DNA of 64,000 bases from Pseudarthrobacter psychrotolerans (GCF_009911795.1 NZ_CP047898.1:3534001-3598000), one strand, 5' to 3'; numbered from the stretch's first letter, positions 9,012 to 18,957 are shown. The notes: a model not told the origin generated them from the sequence alone. A program made the numbers and translations.

Positions 9012-9290
9012 CTACTCGGCGTCGAGGTCCGTTTCCAGGAGCTTGACCAGCGAATCCAACGCCGCGTCGGCGCCGTCACCCTCCGCCCGGAGCACCACAA
9101 CATCGCCCTTGGCGGCGCCCAGGGTCATCAGCGACAGGATGCTCGAAGCGTCCAATGCGTCATCCTCCGGGTCGCCCTGCATGGCAATGGTGACCTCCAC
9201 GCCCACGTCCCCCGCGGCTTCCGCAAACAGGGCGGCGGGGCGGGCGTGCAGGCCGGAGCGGCTGGCGATGGTGGCGATGCGTTCGGGCAT
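9012..9290 (-). CDS. ptsH: PTS phosphocarrier protein HPr
   Basis: The product is 92 residues. The phosphorylated histidine is H15 in G-L-H-A-R-P-A. The second signature region reads A-S-S-I-L-S-L-M-T-L-G-A, with a serine where Gram-positive HPr has the regulatory site. It relays phosphate from enzyme I to sugar-specific EIIA domains. It lies 69 bases downstream of ptsI on the same strand, so the two probably share a transcript. The mannitol PTS gene mtlA is across the divergent promoter. Confidence 0.96.
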   Translation of the reverse strand: MPERIATIASRSGLHARPAALFAEAAGDVGVEVTIAMQGDPEDDALDASSILSLMTLGAAKGDVVVLRAEGDGADAALDSLVKLLETDLDAE

Positions 9291-9359
9291 TGTTCCTCCT
9301 GATGGGTGCTTCTTGGTGTCTGGGTGGCTAGCGGCGGGCGGTTGATTTCAGGCGTGTGC

Positions 9360-11045
9360 TCAGAGGCCGAGTTCTTCGAGGACGGGCAGCTTTTCCCGTA
9401 CCCAGGCCTTGGCTTCGGCGGCGCTGGGCGCGGAGAGGGCCAGCTTGGCCAGCTGCTGCGCCTCGGCCAGCGTGACGGTCTTCAATACGGCGGCCACAGC
9501 GGCCAGCGACCGCGCGGTCATCGACAGTGTGGTGACGCCCAGCCCGGTAAGTACGACGGCGAGGGCCGGGTCAGCGGCCGCCTCACCGCAGACGCCCACG
9601 GGCTTGTTGTGGCCCTCCGCGCGGGAGCCTTCCACTGTCAATCCCACCAGGCGCAGCACAGCAGGCTGCCACGGGGTGTTGAGGTTGGCCAGCGGGCCCA
9701 GCTGGCGGTCGGCAGCCATGGCGTACTGGGTGAGGTCGTTAGTGCCCAGGCTGGCGAAGCCCACCTCGCGCAGGATGGATTCGGCGGTCAGCGCAGCGGA
9801 CGGAACCTCCACCATCACGCCCGGGTTGGTGATCCCGGCGGCAGTGCACATCGAGGCAAAGTGGGCTGCTTCCTCCGCGGTGGAAATCATCGGGGCCATG
9901 ACCCAGACGTCAGCCTCGGAGTCCTTCTCGGCGAGGGCGATCGCCTGCAGCTGGCGCTCCAGGACGCCAGGGGTGGTGAAGTCGGTGCGGTAGCCGCGGA
10001 CACCGAGGGCCGGGTTCGGTTCGGTGGCGTCGGTCAGGAACGGCAGCGGCTTGTCGGCGCCGGCATCGAGCGTGCGCAGGACCACTTTCTTGCCGGGGAA
10101 GGCATCAAACACGCTCTTGTACGCGGCTGCCTGCTCTTCCACGGAGGGTTCGGTATCGCGTTCCAGGAAGCAGAATTCCGTGCGGAACAGCCCCACGCCC
10201 TGCGCGCTGAGGCCGGCAGCGGCCACGGCATCCTTGCCGCCGCCCACATTGGCGAGGAGTGGAACCAGGTGCCCGTCCGCCGTCGTGCCGTTGCCGTCAA
10301 ACAAGGCCAGCAGGGACGCGTTGGTTGCCCATGCTTCGGCGGCAGCGCGCTGCGAGTCATCCGGATCCACCGAGATGGAGCCGGCGGCGCCGTCGACGTA
10401 CACCTCGGTGCCGTCAGCCAGTTCGTCCACGCCTGCCGCGGCGACGACGGCGGGCAGGCCCAGGGAGCGGGCAATGATGGCGGTGTGGGACTGCGGTCCG
10501 CCGCCGGCTGTGACCAGCGCCAGCACCTTTTCGGGATCCAGTGTGGCCGTGTCCGCCGGCGCCAGGTCCTCTGCCACAAGGATGAACGGCGTGCTGGCGG
10601 AAGGGATGCCCGGGGCGGGCACGCCCCGGAGTTCGGCCACGATGCGGGCCCGGACATCAAGGACGTCCGTGGCGCGTTCGGCCATGTAGCCACCGAGGTT
10701 GTGCAGCATTTCGGAGACCGAGGCACCGGCCTCCCAGATGGCGCGCTGCGCCGACGTGCCGCGGGCGATCAGCTTGGCGGCGTTCTTCAGGAGCATGGTG
10801 TCCTTGGCCATCAGTGCCGTGGCTTCCAGGACGGCTTTGCCGTCTCCACTGGCCGTTTCCGCGCGGGCTTTGAGCTCGTCATGGACAGCGGCCGCTGCCG
10901 CCTTGAGCCCGGCGATGGCTTCTTCGGCTGACGTGTCGCCGGCCAACTGCTCGCCTGCGGGGGGTTCGCTGATCGGTTTGGGCATCTGCCGGACGGTTCC
11001 GATGATGCGGCCGGGGCTGACGCCTACTCCTGGGAAGGTCTGCAC
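9360..11045 (-). CDS. ptsI: Phosphoenolpyruvate-protein phosphotransferase (PTS enzyme I)
   Basis: The product is 561 residues, the normal length. Active-site H187 sits in G-G-P-Q-S-H-T-A-I. The PEP-binding C-terminal barrel has L-R-T-L-D-A-G-A-D-K, G-V-R-G-Y-R and G-T-N-D-L-T-Q-Y. It transfers phosphate from PEP to HPr. The GTG at 11045 has GAGG a short distance upstream and gives the standard N-terminus (P-G-V-G-V-S-P-G). The gene is divergent from a TetR regulator with a strong palindrome between them, so mannitol-responsive control is plausible. Confidence 0.96.
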   Translation of the reverse strand: MQTFPGVGVSPGRIIGTVRQMPKPISEPPAGEQLAGDTSAEEAIAGLKAAAAAVHDELKARAETASGDGKAVLEATALMAKDTMLLKNAAKLIARGTSAQRAIWEAGASVSEMLHNLGGYMAERATDVLDVRARIVAELRGVPAPGIPSASTPFILVAEDLAPADTATLDPEKVLALVTAGGGPQSHTAIIARSLGLPAVVAAAGVDELADGTEVYVDGAAGSISVDPDDSQRAAAEAWATNASLLALFDGNGTTADGHLVPLLANVGGGKDAVAAAGLSAQGVGLFRTEFCFLERDTEPSVEEQAAAYKSVFDAFPGKKVVLRTLDAGADKPLPFLTDATEPNPALGVRGYRTDFTTPGVLERQLQAIALAEKDSEADVWVMAPMISTAEEAAHFASMCTAAGITNPGVMVEVPSAALTAESILREVGFASLGTNDLTQYAMAADRQLGPLANLNTPWQPAVLRLVGLTVEGSRAEGHNKPVGVCGEAAADPALAVVLTGLGVTTLSMTARSLAAVAAVLKTVTLAEAQQLAKLALSAPSAAEAKAWVREKLPVLEELGL

Positions 11046-11173
11046 TGAAGGTCCTCGTTCTCTGCCGGTAGCCAGGCCCGCCTAGGTTTATCCCGGCGCC
11101 ATGCCGGGGCCGCCGCGACCACTGTGTGCGAGGGCGGAAACGTGCCTGAAAAAAGTGTATGTGATTCAGTTCA

Positions 11174-11188
11174 TATAGCAATGCTATA
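11174..11188. promoter_or_regulatory. 15-bp palindromic operator between ptsI and the TetR regulator
   Basis: TATAGCA-A-TGCTATA is a perfect dyad. It ends five bases before TAGGGT (11194-11199), which is seven bases from the regulator's ATG, so the regulator promoter looks leaderless with the operator in the spacer. It is a natural autoregulatory site for the adjacent TetR protein and could also control the divergent ptsI-ptsH. Confidence 0.65.
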
Positions 11189-11206
11189 GGTGATAGGGTA
11201 GCGGCT

Positions 11207-11935
11207 ATGAGTTTGGATGGCCAGCTTCCCCCCAAAGTGCGTCTGCTGCGTGCAGCGGCCGAGTTGCTGGCAAAATCCGCGGGAGCATCCGTCTCCACCC
11301 GCCAGATCACGCAGCTGGCAGGGGTTACGGCGCCCACCCTGTACCACCACTTCGGTGACAAGGAAGGTCTTTTCGACGCCGTCGTCGCCGCAGGTTTTGA
11401 GGAGTACGTTGCGGGCGAGAGGGACTTCGCCCCGTCCGGAAACCCGCTGGAGGATATCCGGCGGATGTGGGATAACCATGTCCAGTTCGGGCTCAAGCAG
11501 CCGGAACTGTATCTGGTGATGTTCGGCAATATCCGCCCGGAAAGCCGCCCCGCCATCGTTGCCGATGCCGAGGCGCTCATGGAGGAAATGCTGAACAAGG
11601 CAGCGGCAGCGGGCCAGCTGAACGTCCAGCCGCGCGAAGCAGCCAGGTCCATCCTGGCCGCCAACGTGGGTGTGACCCTGATGCTGATTGCGGAACCCGC
11701 CGCCGAACGGAACCTTGAACTGTCCATCATGACCCGGGACGCCATGATCTTTGCGGTGTCCGCGGCGCAAGCCGAAGGGGCCCCGCCGGAAGACTCCGGC
11801 AAGTCCTCGGTGGTGGTGGCAGCGATTGCCCTGAACGCCGCGCTTCAGGCATCGCACTCAGACCAGCTCTCAAGCTCGGAACTCAAACTGTTCCTCGAAT
11901 GGCTTCACCGAATCTCCACCAGCACGTCGTCGTAA
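11207..11935 (+). CDS. TetR family transcriptional regulator of the mannitol PTS cluster
   Basis: The product is 242 residues. The N-terminal helix-turn-helix reads T-R-Q-I-T-Q-L-A-G-V-T-A-P-T-L-Y-H-H-F-G at about residues 28-47. It is followed by a helical ligand domain and a less conserved Ser-rich tail. It lies 49 bases upstream of mtlA on the same strand and divergent to ptsI. A TetR-type mannitol regulator is unusual compared with MtlR-type activators, so the role is inferred from location. A CCTGC-N6-GCAGG dyad at 11948-11963 lies between this gene and mtlA. Confidence 0.85.
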   Translation: MSLDGQLPPKVRLLRAAAELLAKSAGASVSTRQITQLAGVTAPTLYHHFGDKEGLFDAVVAAGFEEYVAGERDFAPSGNPLEDIRRMWDNHVQFGLKQPELYLVMFGNIRPESRPAIVADAEALMEEMLNKAAAAGQLNVQPREAARSILAANVGVTLMLIAEPAAERNLELSIMTRDAMIFAVSAAQAEGAPPEDSGKSSVVVAAIALNAALQASHSDQLSSSELKLFLEWLHRISTSTSS

Positions 11936-11984
11936 GTATCGGACCCATCCTGCGCTGCAGCAGGAATGACGGTTAGGAAAGCAC

Positions 11985-14043
11985 ATGGCAACAGAGACGG
12001 TTGCGAAACCCCGCACCAGCCTGCGGGTCGGCGTCCAGAAGTTCGGGACGTTCCTGTCCGGCATGATCATGCCCAATATTGGCGCGTTCATCGCGTGGGG
12101 GCTCATCACCGCCCTCTTCATTGAGAAGGGCTGGATTCCGGTCCCGGCCTTGGGCGGCTTCGGCGAGACTGGCGGAAAGCCCAATGTGGGCCTCGTGGGC
12201 CCATGATCACCTACCTGCTGCCGCTCCTGATCGCCTACACCGGCGGCCGGATGGTCTACGACGTCCGCGGCGGCGTGGTGGGAGCCATCGGCACCATGGG
12301 CGTCATTGTGGGCGCCGGCATCCCGATGTTCATCGGCGCCATGATCATGGGCCCCTCGGCGGCTGGACCATGAAGAAGATCGACCTCCTGTGGGAGGGCA
12401 AAATCCGCCCGGGCTTCGAGATGCTGGTCAACAACTTCTCGGCCGGTATCTGGGGCGCGCTGCTGGCGATGCTGGGCTTCTACGGCATCTCCCCGCTGGT
12501 TCAGGCCTTCAGCACCGGCGCCGGCAATGTGGTCCAGTTCCTGGTCAACAACGGCCTGCTGCCGCTCACCAGTATTTTCATCGAGCCCGCCAAGGTGCTG
12601 TTCCTGAACAACGCCATCAACCACGGCGTGCTGACCCCGCTGGGCATCCAGCAGTCGCTGCAGCAGGGCAAGTCCATCCTGTTCCTGCTCGAGGCCAACC
12701 CCGGCCCCGGCCTGGGCATCCTGCTGGCCTACATGTTCTTCGGGAAGGGCATAGCCAAGGCTTCGGCACCGGGCGCCGCGATCATCCACTTCCTCGGTGG
12801 CATCCACGAAATTTACTTCCCGTACGTCCTGATGCGCCCCCTGCTGATCCTGGCCTCGATCGCCGGCGGCATGACGGGCATCGCCACCCTGTCCATCACC
12901 GGCTCCGGCCTCGTGGCTCCGGCGGCGCCTGGCTCGATCATCGCCGTGCTCGCCCAGACCTCCCGTGACAGCTACGTCGGGGTGATCCTTGCGGTGGTGC
13001 TCGCCACCACCGTTTCGTTCCTCGTGGCCTCGGTGATCCTGAAAACCACCAAGCACAGCGACGAGACGGACCTGACCGACGCCACGTCCAAGATGGAAGC
13101 GATGAAGGGCAAAAAGAGCTCCGTCTCTTCAATGCTGACCGGCGCCGGTGCAGGAGTGGGAACGGCTGTCCTGGCCGGTCCCATCAGGAACATCGTGTTC
13201 GCGTGCGACGCCGGCATGGGCTCCAGTGCCATGGGCGCCTCGGTGCTGAGGAACAAGATCAAGGCGGCCGGGTTCCCGGACGTCAAGGTCACCAATGCGG
13301 CGATCGCCAACCTCAGCGACACCTACGACGTGGTGATCACCCACCAGGACCTGACCGAACGTGCCAAGCCCGTCACCTCCAGCGCCGCACACTACTCCGT
13401 GGATAACTTCATGAACAGCCCGCGGTACGACGAGATTGTGGAGCTGGTCAGGGAGCACAACACCGAAGGCGCAACGCCCGACGCCGGTGCTGCCGCCGGT
13501 GCCGCAGCTGCGGCCGGCCACGGCGCGCACGTTGCCAGCGCCCCGGTGGACGAGGCGCCCGCCGCTGGCAGCGGTACGGCACCAGCCGAGGCTGCAGAGA
13601 TGGCGGCGCCGTCGGACATCCTCGTGGCCGAGAGCGTCATCCTCAACGGCACCGCCACCACCCGCGATGCCGCCATCGACGAGGCCGGCCAGCTCCTCCT
13701 GGCCCGCGGCGCCGTGGACGAGGGCTACCTCGCGGCCATGCACGAGCGCGAGGAATCCGTGTCCACCTACATGGGCAGCTTCCTGGCCATCCCGCACGGC
13801 ACCAACGCCGCCAAGGACCACATCCTGAAGTCCGCGGTGTCCGTGATCCGCTACCCGGACGGCATCGACTGGAACGGCAAGCAGGTCAAGTTCGTGGTGG
13901 GCGTGGCCGGCATCAACAACGAACACCTGCACATCCTGTCCTCCATCGCGAAGGTCTTCACCAACAAGGCCCAGGTGGCCCAGCTGGAAGCGGCCACGTC
14001 CGTTGAGGAAGTCCTGGAGCTGTTCGGAAAGGTGAACGCATAG
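11985..14043 (+). pseudogene. mtlA: PTS mannitol transporter EIICBA, interrupted by two apparent 1-base deletions
   Basis: The intact protein would be about 685 residues, importing and phosphorylating mannitol. Frame 1 (11985-12206) gives the EIIC start, through [11 protein letters not shown]. The sequence then continues in another frame (12203-12373: [15 protein letters not shown]) and finally in a third from about 12350 ([10 protein letters not shown]). Each switch needs one extra base, at GGGCCC (12197-12202) and GGGCCCC (12349-12355). Downstream all is intact: EIIB with its Cys codon at 13204 (F-A-C-D-A-G-M-G-S-S), an Ala-rich linker (about 13470-13610), and EIIA with its His codon at 13795 (A-I-P-H-G-T). 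Perfect downstream domains and two identical lesions suggest base-calling error rather than decay. Confidence 0.88.
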
Positions 14044-15206
14044 TGAAGGCGGTACATTTCGGAGCCGGGAACATCGGCCGCGGCTTCGTGGGACTGCTGC
14101 TGCACCAGGCCGGTTATGAGGTGGTGTTCGCGGATGTCGCGGACGCGCTCATCGACCAGCTGGCGGCAGCAGACAGCTATGACGTCCACGAGGTGGGGGA
14201 GAACCCCACCGTCCAGACGGTGGACAACTTCCGCGCGCTGAACTCGGGCACGCAGGAAGCGGAGCTGGTGCGGGAAATCGCGACGGCGGATATCGTCACC
14301 ACCGCCGTGGGCCCGCACATCCTGAAGTTCGTGGCGCCCGCCATCACCAAGGGCATCGCTGCGCGGGCCGCCGGGCTGGCGCCGCTGCAGGTCATGGCCT
14401 GCGAGAACGCGATCAGCGCCACGGACATCCTGCGCGCCGAAGTGGCCGCGCTCTGGGACGACGCCGCCGGCTCCCTGGATGACACGGCGGTGTTTGCGAA
14501 CACCGCCGTGGACCGGATTGTGCCCAACCAGGCGCCGGGCCAGGGCCTGGATGTCACGGTGGAGACGTTCTACGAGTGGGTCATCGACCGCACGGCGTTT
14601 GGCGGTGCGGCGCCGGTCATCCCGGGAGCAACGTTTGTGGACGAGCTCTCGCCGTACATCGAGCGGAAGCTCTTCACGGTCAATACCGGGCACGCCGCCG
14701 CTGCGTACTTCGGTTTTGAGGCCGGCCTGGAGAAGATCTCCGAGGCCATGGCCGACCAGGACGTGGCGGAAGACGTCCGTGCGGTCCTGGAGGAAACCAA
14801 GCAGCTCCTGGTGGCCAAGCACGGCTTCAACAACGACGAGCAGGAAGCCTACGTCCAGAAGATCCTGGTCCGGTTCTCCAACCCGCACCTGCCGGACACC
14901 GTGAACCGGGTGGGCCGCGCCCCGATGCGCAAGCTCAGCCGGCACGAACGGTTCATCGGCCCCGCGGCTGAACTGGCCGAACGCGGAATCGTGCCCGAGG
15001 CGCTCCTGGGTGCCATCGCCGCGGCCCTGCGCTTCACGGACCCCGCCGACGCCGAGGCCACCGAGCTCGCGCAGATCCTGGCGTCCTCATCGGCGGCAGA
15101 CGCCACGGCCAGGATCACCGGGCTGGCCCCGGAACACCCGCTGTTTGCGGCCGTGTCCACGCTGGTGGAAGAACGCCAGGCAGAAGGGGCGAAGGCAACC
15201 GCCTGA
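14043..15206 (+). CDS. mtlD: Mannitol-1-phosphate 5-dehydrogenase
   Basis: It oxidises mannitol 1-phosphate, the product of MtlA, to fructose 6-phosphate with NAD. The product is 387 residues. The N-terminus is the MtlD-type nucleotide site [12 protein letters not shown]. The polyol dehydrogenase pattern [14 protein letters not shown] is near residues 210-224. The GTG start overlaps the mtlA stop by one base, so the two are translationally coupled. A strong terminator follows at 15251. Confidence 0.96.
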   Translation: MKAVHFGAGNIGRGFVGLLLHQAGYEVVFADVADALIDQLAAADSYDVHEVGENPTVQTVDNFRALNSGTQEAELVREIATADIVTTAVGPHILKFVAPAITKGIAARAAGLAPLQVMACENAISATDILRAEVAALWDDAAGSLDDTAVFANTAVDRIVPNQAPGQGLDVTVETFYEWVIDRTAFGGAAPVIPGATFVDELSPYIERKLFTVNTGHAAAAYFGFEAGLEKISEAMADQDVAEDVRAVLEETKQLLVAKHGFNNDEQEAYVQKILVRFSNPHLPDTVNRVGRAPMRKLSRHERFIGPAAELAERGIVPEALLGAIAAALRFTDPADAEATELAQILASSSAADATARITGLAPEHPLFAAVSTLVEERQAEGAKATA

Positions 15207-15250
15207 CCCTCTCTCATTTCCTGCGGGTTTTTCCCAAACGCTCTCGCAAT
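15207..15250. repeat. Diverged single copy of the ACGCTCTCTCAC repeat
   Basis: CCTCTCTCATTTCCTGCGGG is followed by TTTTTCCCAAACGCTCTCGC. Both half-sites are in the same 32-base phase as in the block at 1962-2062. Only one arm is present. It lies between mtlD and its terminator. Confidence 0.6.
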
Positions 15251-15286
15251 CACGACGCCGGCACTCACCTGAGTGCCGGCGTCGTG
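15251..15286 (+). terminator. Terminator after mtlD
   Basis: A perfect 16-bp stem (CACGACGCCGGCACTC, 15251-15266, pairing with 15271-15286) with a four-base loop is followed by CGTTCTGTTCTCC. It ends the regulator-mtlA-mtlD transcript. Confidence 0.85.
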
Positions 15287-15362
15287 CGTTCTGTTCTCCT
15301 GCCCTGAGGCGGGGGTCTCGGCGTCGCACGGTGGGTGCCGGCGGCTGTGGAATGCTGGGGAG

Positions 15363-15884
15363 ATGATCACGAACCCCGGCGCCTTGACCCCGTTGCTGAC
15401 TGCCGACGTCGACGGCGGGACCTTCCGCCTCAGGCACGCCGTGTCCGCGGACCTGCCCGCCATCGTGGCACTGCTGGCGGACGATTCCCTGGGCGCCGCC
15501 CGCGAACCGGGCCACGACATGGCGCCCTACGAGCGGGCTTTCGAAGCGATCGACGCCGATCCGTGCCACCTGCTCGTCGTGGGGGAGCACGTGCCGGTCG
15601 GGGCGGCCGACGGCCCCGTAGTGGCCACTTTCCAGCTGAGCTTCCTGCCCGGTATCTCGCGGCAGGGCTCCTGGCGCGCGCAGATTGAGGCGGTCCGCGT
15701 GGCGGGCAGTCTTCGTGGCCACGGCCTGGGAAACCTGATGGTGGGGTGGGCGATCGACGAATCCAGGCGCCGCGGCTGCACGCTGATGCAGCTGACCACA
15801 CACAAGACGCGGACGGCCGCCCACCGCTTCTACGAGCGGCTCGGCTTTGACGCCAGCCATGAGGGCATGAAGCTCACGCTCTGA
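15363..15884 (+). CDS. GNAT family N-acetyltransferase
   Basis: The product is 173 residues. The acetyl-CoA loop is R-G-H-G-L-G near residue 120, and the C-terminal GNAT strand-helix reads R-T-A-A-H-R-F-Y-E-R-L-G-F. The substrate is unknown. The ATG at 15363 was chosen because similarity to the family begins there; the longer open frame runs back through the mtlD terminator. GGGGAG directly abuts the ATG, too close to be a normal ribosome-binding site, so a leaderless start is possible. It converges with the next gene, leaving eight bases between stops. Confidence 0.85.
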   Translation: MITNPGALTPLLTADVDGGTFRLRHAVSADLPAIVALLADDSLGAAREPGHDMAPYERAFEAIDADPCHLLVVGEHVPVGAADGPVVATFQLSFLPGISRQGSWRAQIEAVRVAGSLRGHGLGNLMVGWAIDESRRRGCTLMQLTTHKTRTAAHRFYERLGFDASHEGMKLTL

Positions 15885-15892
15885 CCCGGGGG

Positions 15893-17332
15893 TTAGGCCT
15901 TCTTGGAACCCTTCGGCACAAACAGCGTCTCGGCCTGCTCCAGGGACATGCCGTTGGTCTCCGGCACCTTGAACATCACAAAGAAGAACGACGCTGCCGC
16001 GAACAGCGCGTACACGGCGTAGGTGAGCGGGAGGGACGCGGTGGCCATCACCGGGAAGCTCAGCGTGATGGCGAAGTTGGCCACCCACTGCGCGGCCGCG
16101 GCCAGGCCCAGGGCGCGGGCGCGGATCCGGGACGGGAAGATCTCGCCAAGGAGGACCCAGACCAGCGGGCCCCAGGATGCGCCGAAGCTGACCACAAACA
16201 CGTTGGCCGCCACTAGGGCCACCGGACCCCAGGCGCCTGGCAGCGAGATCTCGGAGCCGGAGCCAACGGCGGAGGAGAACGCCAGCGCCATGGTGCCCAG
16301 TGAAACCGCCATGCCGATGGAACCGGCCAGGAGGATGGGGCGGCGGCCGATCCGGTCCACCAAGGCAATGGCCACGAGCGTCACCAGGATGTTGGTGATG
16401 GAGGTTGCCACCGAGATGGTGAGCGAGTCCTTCTCCTCGAAACCGACGGCCTTCCACAGCGTGGTGGAGTAGTAGAAGATCACGTTGATGCCGACGAACT
16501 GCTGCAGGACGGAGAGGATGATGCCCACCCAGACCACTGCCTGCAAGCCGAAAGTCTTGCCGCGGAGCGAGCCCTTCTGGCCGGACAGCTTGTCTTCTTC
16601 GATGGCGTCCTGGATCTCGCGGATGTGCCGGTCGGTGTCCCCGGACGGGGCAATGGAGTCGAAGACCTTGCGGGCTTCGTCTTCCTTGCCCTGGAACACC
16701 AGGAACCGCGGGGATTCCGGGAGCGTGTAGGCAATCCAGCCGTAGACCACGGCAGGAACCGCTGCGGCGAGGAACATCCAGCGCCAGGCCTCCAGGCCCA
16801 GCCAGAAGGCCTGGTCCGCGCCGCCGGCGGTGGTGGCGAAGAGGGCGTCGGACAGGAGTGCGGCGAAGATACCGGTGGTGATGGCCAGCTGCTGCAGCGA
16901 CGCCAGCCGGCCACGGACCTGCCGCGGGGAAATCTCGGAAATGTAGGCCGGCGCAATCACGGACGCGAGGCCGATGCCCACACCGCCAACCAGGCGCCAG
17001 AAGATCAGGTCCCAGACGCCGAAGGCGAAGCCGGTTCCGATGGCGCTGACCAGGAACAGCAGCGCGCCGAGCTTCATGGCGGGGATGCGGCCGTAGCGGT
17101 CGGCAACTTTTCCGGCCAGGAACGCACCGGCGGCGCAGCCCAGCAGGGCGATGGCCACGGCGAAGCCGGTGACAGCCTCGGAGAGCGCGAACTCGTCCTT
17201 GATGGCGTCCACTGCACCGTTCACCACGGAGGAGTCGAAGCCGAACAGGAAGCCGCCCACCGCGCCTGCGAGTGCCAGCCAGATCACCCGCTGCGGGATC
17301 TTGGCGGTTGTCTGCTCCTTGGCGGTGGGCAT
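15893..17332 (-). CDS. Sugar:H+ symporter, MFS sugar porter family
   Basis: The product is 479 residues with 12 predicted membrane segments. Sugar-porter signatures are present: G-R-I-P after segment 2, P-E-S-P-R in the central loop, and R-I-G-R-R-P in the mirror position after segment 8. The N-terminal segment G-G-F-L-F-G-F-D is also typical. It would import a hexose, pentose or polyol. The nearby mannitol cluster is only suggestive; specificity cannot be read from sequence. Confidence 0.93.
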   Translation of the reverse strand: MPTAKEQTTAKIPQRVIWLALAGAVGGFLFGFDSSVVNGAVDAIKDEFALSEAVTGFAVAIALLGCAAGAFLAGKVADRYGRIPAMKLGALLFLVSAIGTGFAFGVWDLIFWRLVGGVGIGLASVIAPAYISEISPRQVRGRLASLQQLAITTGIFAALLSDALFATTAGGADQAFWLGLEAWRWMFLAAAVPAVVYGWIAYTLPESPRFLVFQGKEDEARKVFDSIAPSGDTDRHIREIQDAIEEDKLSGQKGSLRGKTFGLQAVVWVGIILSVLQQFVGINVIFYYSTTLWKAVGFEEKDSLTISVATSITNILVTLVAIALVDRIGRRPILLAGSIGMAVSLGTMALAFSSAVGSGSEISLPGAWGPVALVAANVFVVSFGASWGPLVWVLLGEIFPSRIRARALGLAAAAQWVANFAITLSFPVMATASLPLTYAVYALFAAASFFFVMFKVPETNGMSLEQAETLFVPKGSKKA

Positions 17333-17472
17333 GCTGCTCCCTGGGTTTGGGGGTCGGGTGGATGCGGTGCGGACGTCGTCGGCTGCGGTACCGGCTCATG
17401 ACCGGCGCACACGCGCTAAACAGTGTGGCACGTCACCGACCGTCGTTCCACTTCACGCTTCCCGCGGAAGGG

Positions 17473-17506
17473 GGACGACGACGGCGGGAGGCCGCCGTCG
17501 TCGTCC
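17473..17506. terminator. Hairpin between the sugar porter and benE-like gene
   Basis: A 15-bp perfect stem (GGACGACGACGGCGG, 17473-17487, with 17492-17506) and a four-base loop lie 26 bases beyond the end of the BenE-type gene (minus strand). It probably terminates that gene. Confidence 0.75.
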
Positions 17507-17531
17507 TGTCTATGCTTTCCGCAGGACCTGG

Positions 17532-18749
17532 TTACGCCTTCCCGCGGTAGCGGCGCAGAGCGAGGTAAGCAACGCTTCCGGCCAGGAGTCCCCAGAACGG
17601 CGAGACGATGCCCGCCGGGGCCACACCCGACGCGGTGACCACCAGCGTGATCAGTGCCGCCTCCGCCGCGACCGGGTTGGCCTTGAAGTCCGAGATGGTA
17701 TCGATGAGAGAGCCGTGGAGCGCGCCCAGGAGCGCCACGCCGGCGAGGGCCGCCATCATGGCTGCCGGGACGGCAGAGAAGAGAGTCACGGCGGCACTGC
17801 TGAAAAGACCGAAAAGGATGTAGAAGACGCCGCAGAAAATGCCTGCCATGTAGCGGCGGTCCTTGTCCGGGTGCGCCTCCGGGCCGGCGCAGATCCCGGC
17901 CGTGATGGCTGCGAGGTTGATGCCGTGCGAGCCCAGCGGGGCGGAGACCAGCCAGGCCAGTGAGGCCCCGCCGAGGACCAGTTTGTCGTTGACCTTGTAG
18001 CCAAGTGTGCCCATCATGGCCAGTCCAGGTCCGTTCTGCCCGGCCATGGTCACGATCACCAGCGGCACGGCGATGCCCATGATCGCCTGGAAATCGAAAG
18101 TGGGTGTGGTCCACACCGGTCCGGAGAGGTCCAGCGCCAGGTCGGGCGCGTGGGCCTGACCCGTCAGGGCGCTCAGCGCCACCCCCACTGCCATGGCCAC
18201 GAGCACGGCGTACCGCGGCGTGATCCGCCGTCCGATCAGGAAAGCCACCACCAGCCCGCCGGCAACGATGGGTGACGTGACCACCGCCTCGACGGCCTTC
18301 AGGACAAAGGGAAGCAGTACCCCGGCGAGTACCGCGGCCATCACCGGCTTCGGCACGATGGCCAGGAGCCGGCCGAACCAGCCGGTCACGCCCACGATCA
18401 GGGCCAGCAAAGCCGCCACGACATAGGCCCCGATTGCGTCGCTGTACTCGTAATTCCCCAGTGCCGTCAGCAGGAGGGCCGCCCCGGGAACGGACCACGC
18501 CACCACAATCGGCTGGCGCGTCACGAGGCTGAGCACCACACACGTCACGCCGCTGGCCACCGCCAGGGACCAGACCCAGGATGTGGTGCGTTCCGCGCTG
18601 AGGCCTGCACTCTGGGCGGCCTGCAGGACCACCAGCATGGGGCCGGCGTAGGAAATGGCCACGGCCACGAAGCCCGCCGTCACCGCGGACGGCGAGAACG
18701 ACTTCCTGAGCGGGCGGTTGGGCCGGCGCTCTGTCGGGACGGTGGTCAT
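17532..18749 (-). CDS. Benzoate/H+ symporter, BenE family
   Basis: The product is 405 residues and highly hydrophobic, with 10-12 membrane segments. It has BenE-type regions such as A-I-S-Y-A-G-P-M-L-V near the start and M-A-G-Q-N-G-P-G-L-A-M-M and S-H-G-I-N-L-A-A-I-T-A in the middle. The family imports benzoate or related aromatic acids. No aromatic-ring gene adjoins it; the catabolic island starts 13 kb away, so functional linkage is uncertain. Confidence 0.88.
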   Translation of the reverse strand: MTTVPTERRPNRPLRKSFSPSAVTAGFVAVAISYAGPMLVVLQAAQSAGLSAERTTSWVWSLAVASGVTCVVLSLVTRQPIVVAWSVPGAALLLTALGNYEYSDAIGAYVVAALLALIVGVTGWFGRLLAIVPKPVMAAVLAGVLLPFVLKAVEAVVTSPIVAGGLVVAFLIGRRITPRYAVLVAMAVGVALSALTGQAHAPDLALDLSGPVWTTPTFDFQAIMGIAVPLVIVTMAGQNGPGLAMMGTLGYKVNDKLVLGGASLAWLVSAPLGSHGINLAAITAGICAGPEAHPDKDRRYMAGIFCGVFYILFGLFSSAAVTLFSAVPAAMMAALAGVALLGALHGSLIDTISDFKANPVAAEAALITLVVTASGVAPAGIVSPFWGLLAGSVAYLALRRYRGKA

Positions 18750-18926
18750 CGGACTCCTTGGCTCGTCGGTGGGTTGCGGCCCGGTGAGTGCTGCGTGCCT
18801 CGGGCGGCTGCGCCGGGGCCGGCACGTTCCGGAGTCTAGCCGCTGCGTGCGTGCAGCCGGTTGTCACGCGGAGCACGCTTTTGGGCTGGCCGGGGCGGGA
18901 AAGGCCCGGGTTTCCGCGGAATGACA

Positions 18927-18957
18927 ACGGCAGGCAGCCCAAAAGACTGCCTGCCGT
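18927..18957. terminator. Hairpin after the DHA2 efflux gene
   Basis: An 11-bp stem (ACGGCAGGCAG, 18927-18937, with 18947-18957) has a nine-base loop. It stands between the BenE-type gene start and the end of the efflux gene, both on the minus strand, and suits termination of the latter. Confidence 0.65.

Noticed and set aside
9306..10931. 541-codon plus-strand frame opposite ptsI
   Set aside because: It mirrors the enzyme I gene, has low-complexity composition and no start signal; ptsI on the other strand has all motifs.
12197..12355. Programmed ribosomal frameshifting in mtlA
   Set aside because: Two separate shifts in one domain, at GGGCCC without a slippery heptamer and with the same lesion in unrelated genes, make missing bases far more likely.
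15087..17399. 770-codon minus-strand frame spanning the sugar porter, GNAT gene and end of mtlD
   Set aside because: It runs through three genes of unambiguous families in other frames and through a terminator; Arg/Pro/His-rich translation typical of shadow frames.
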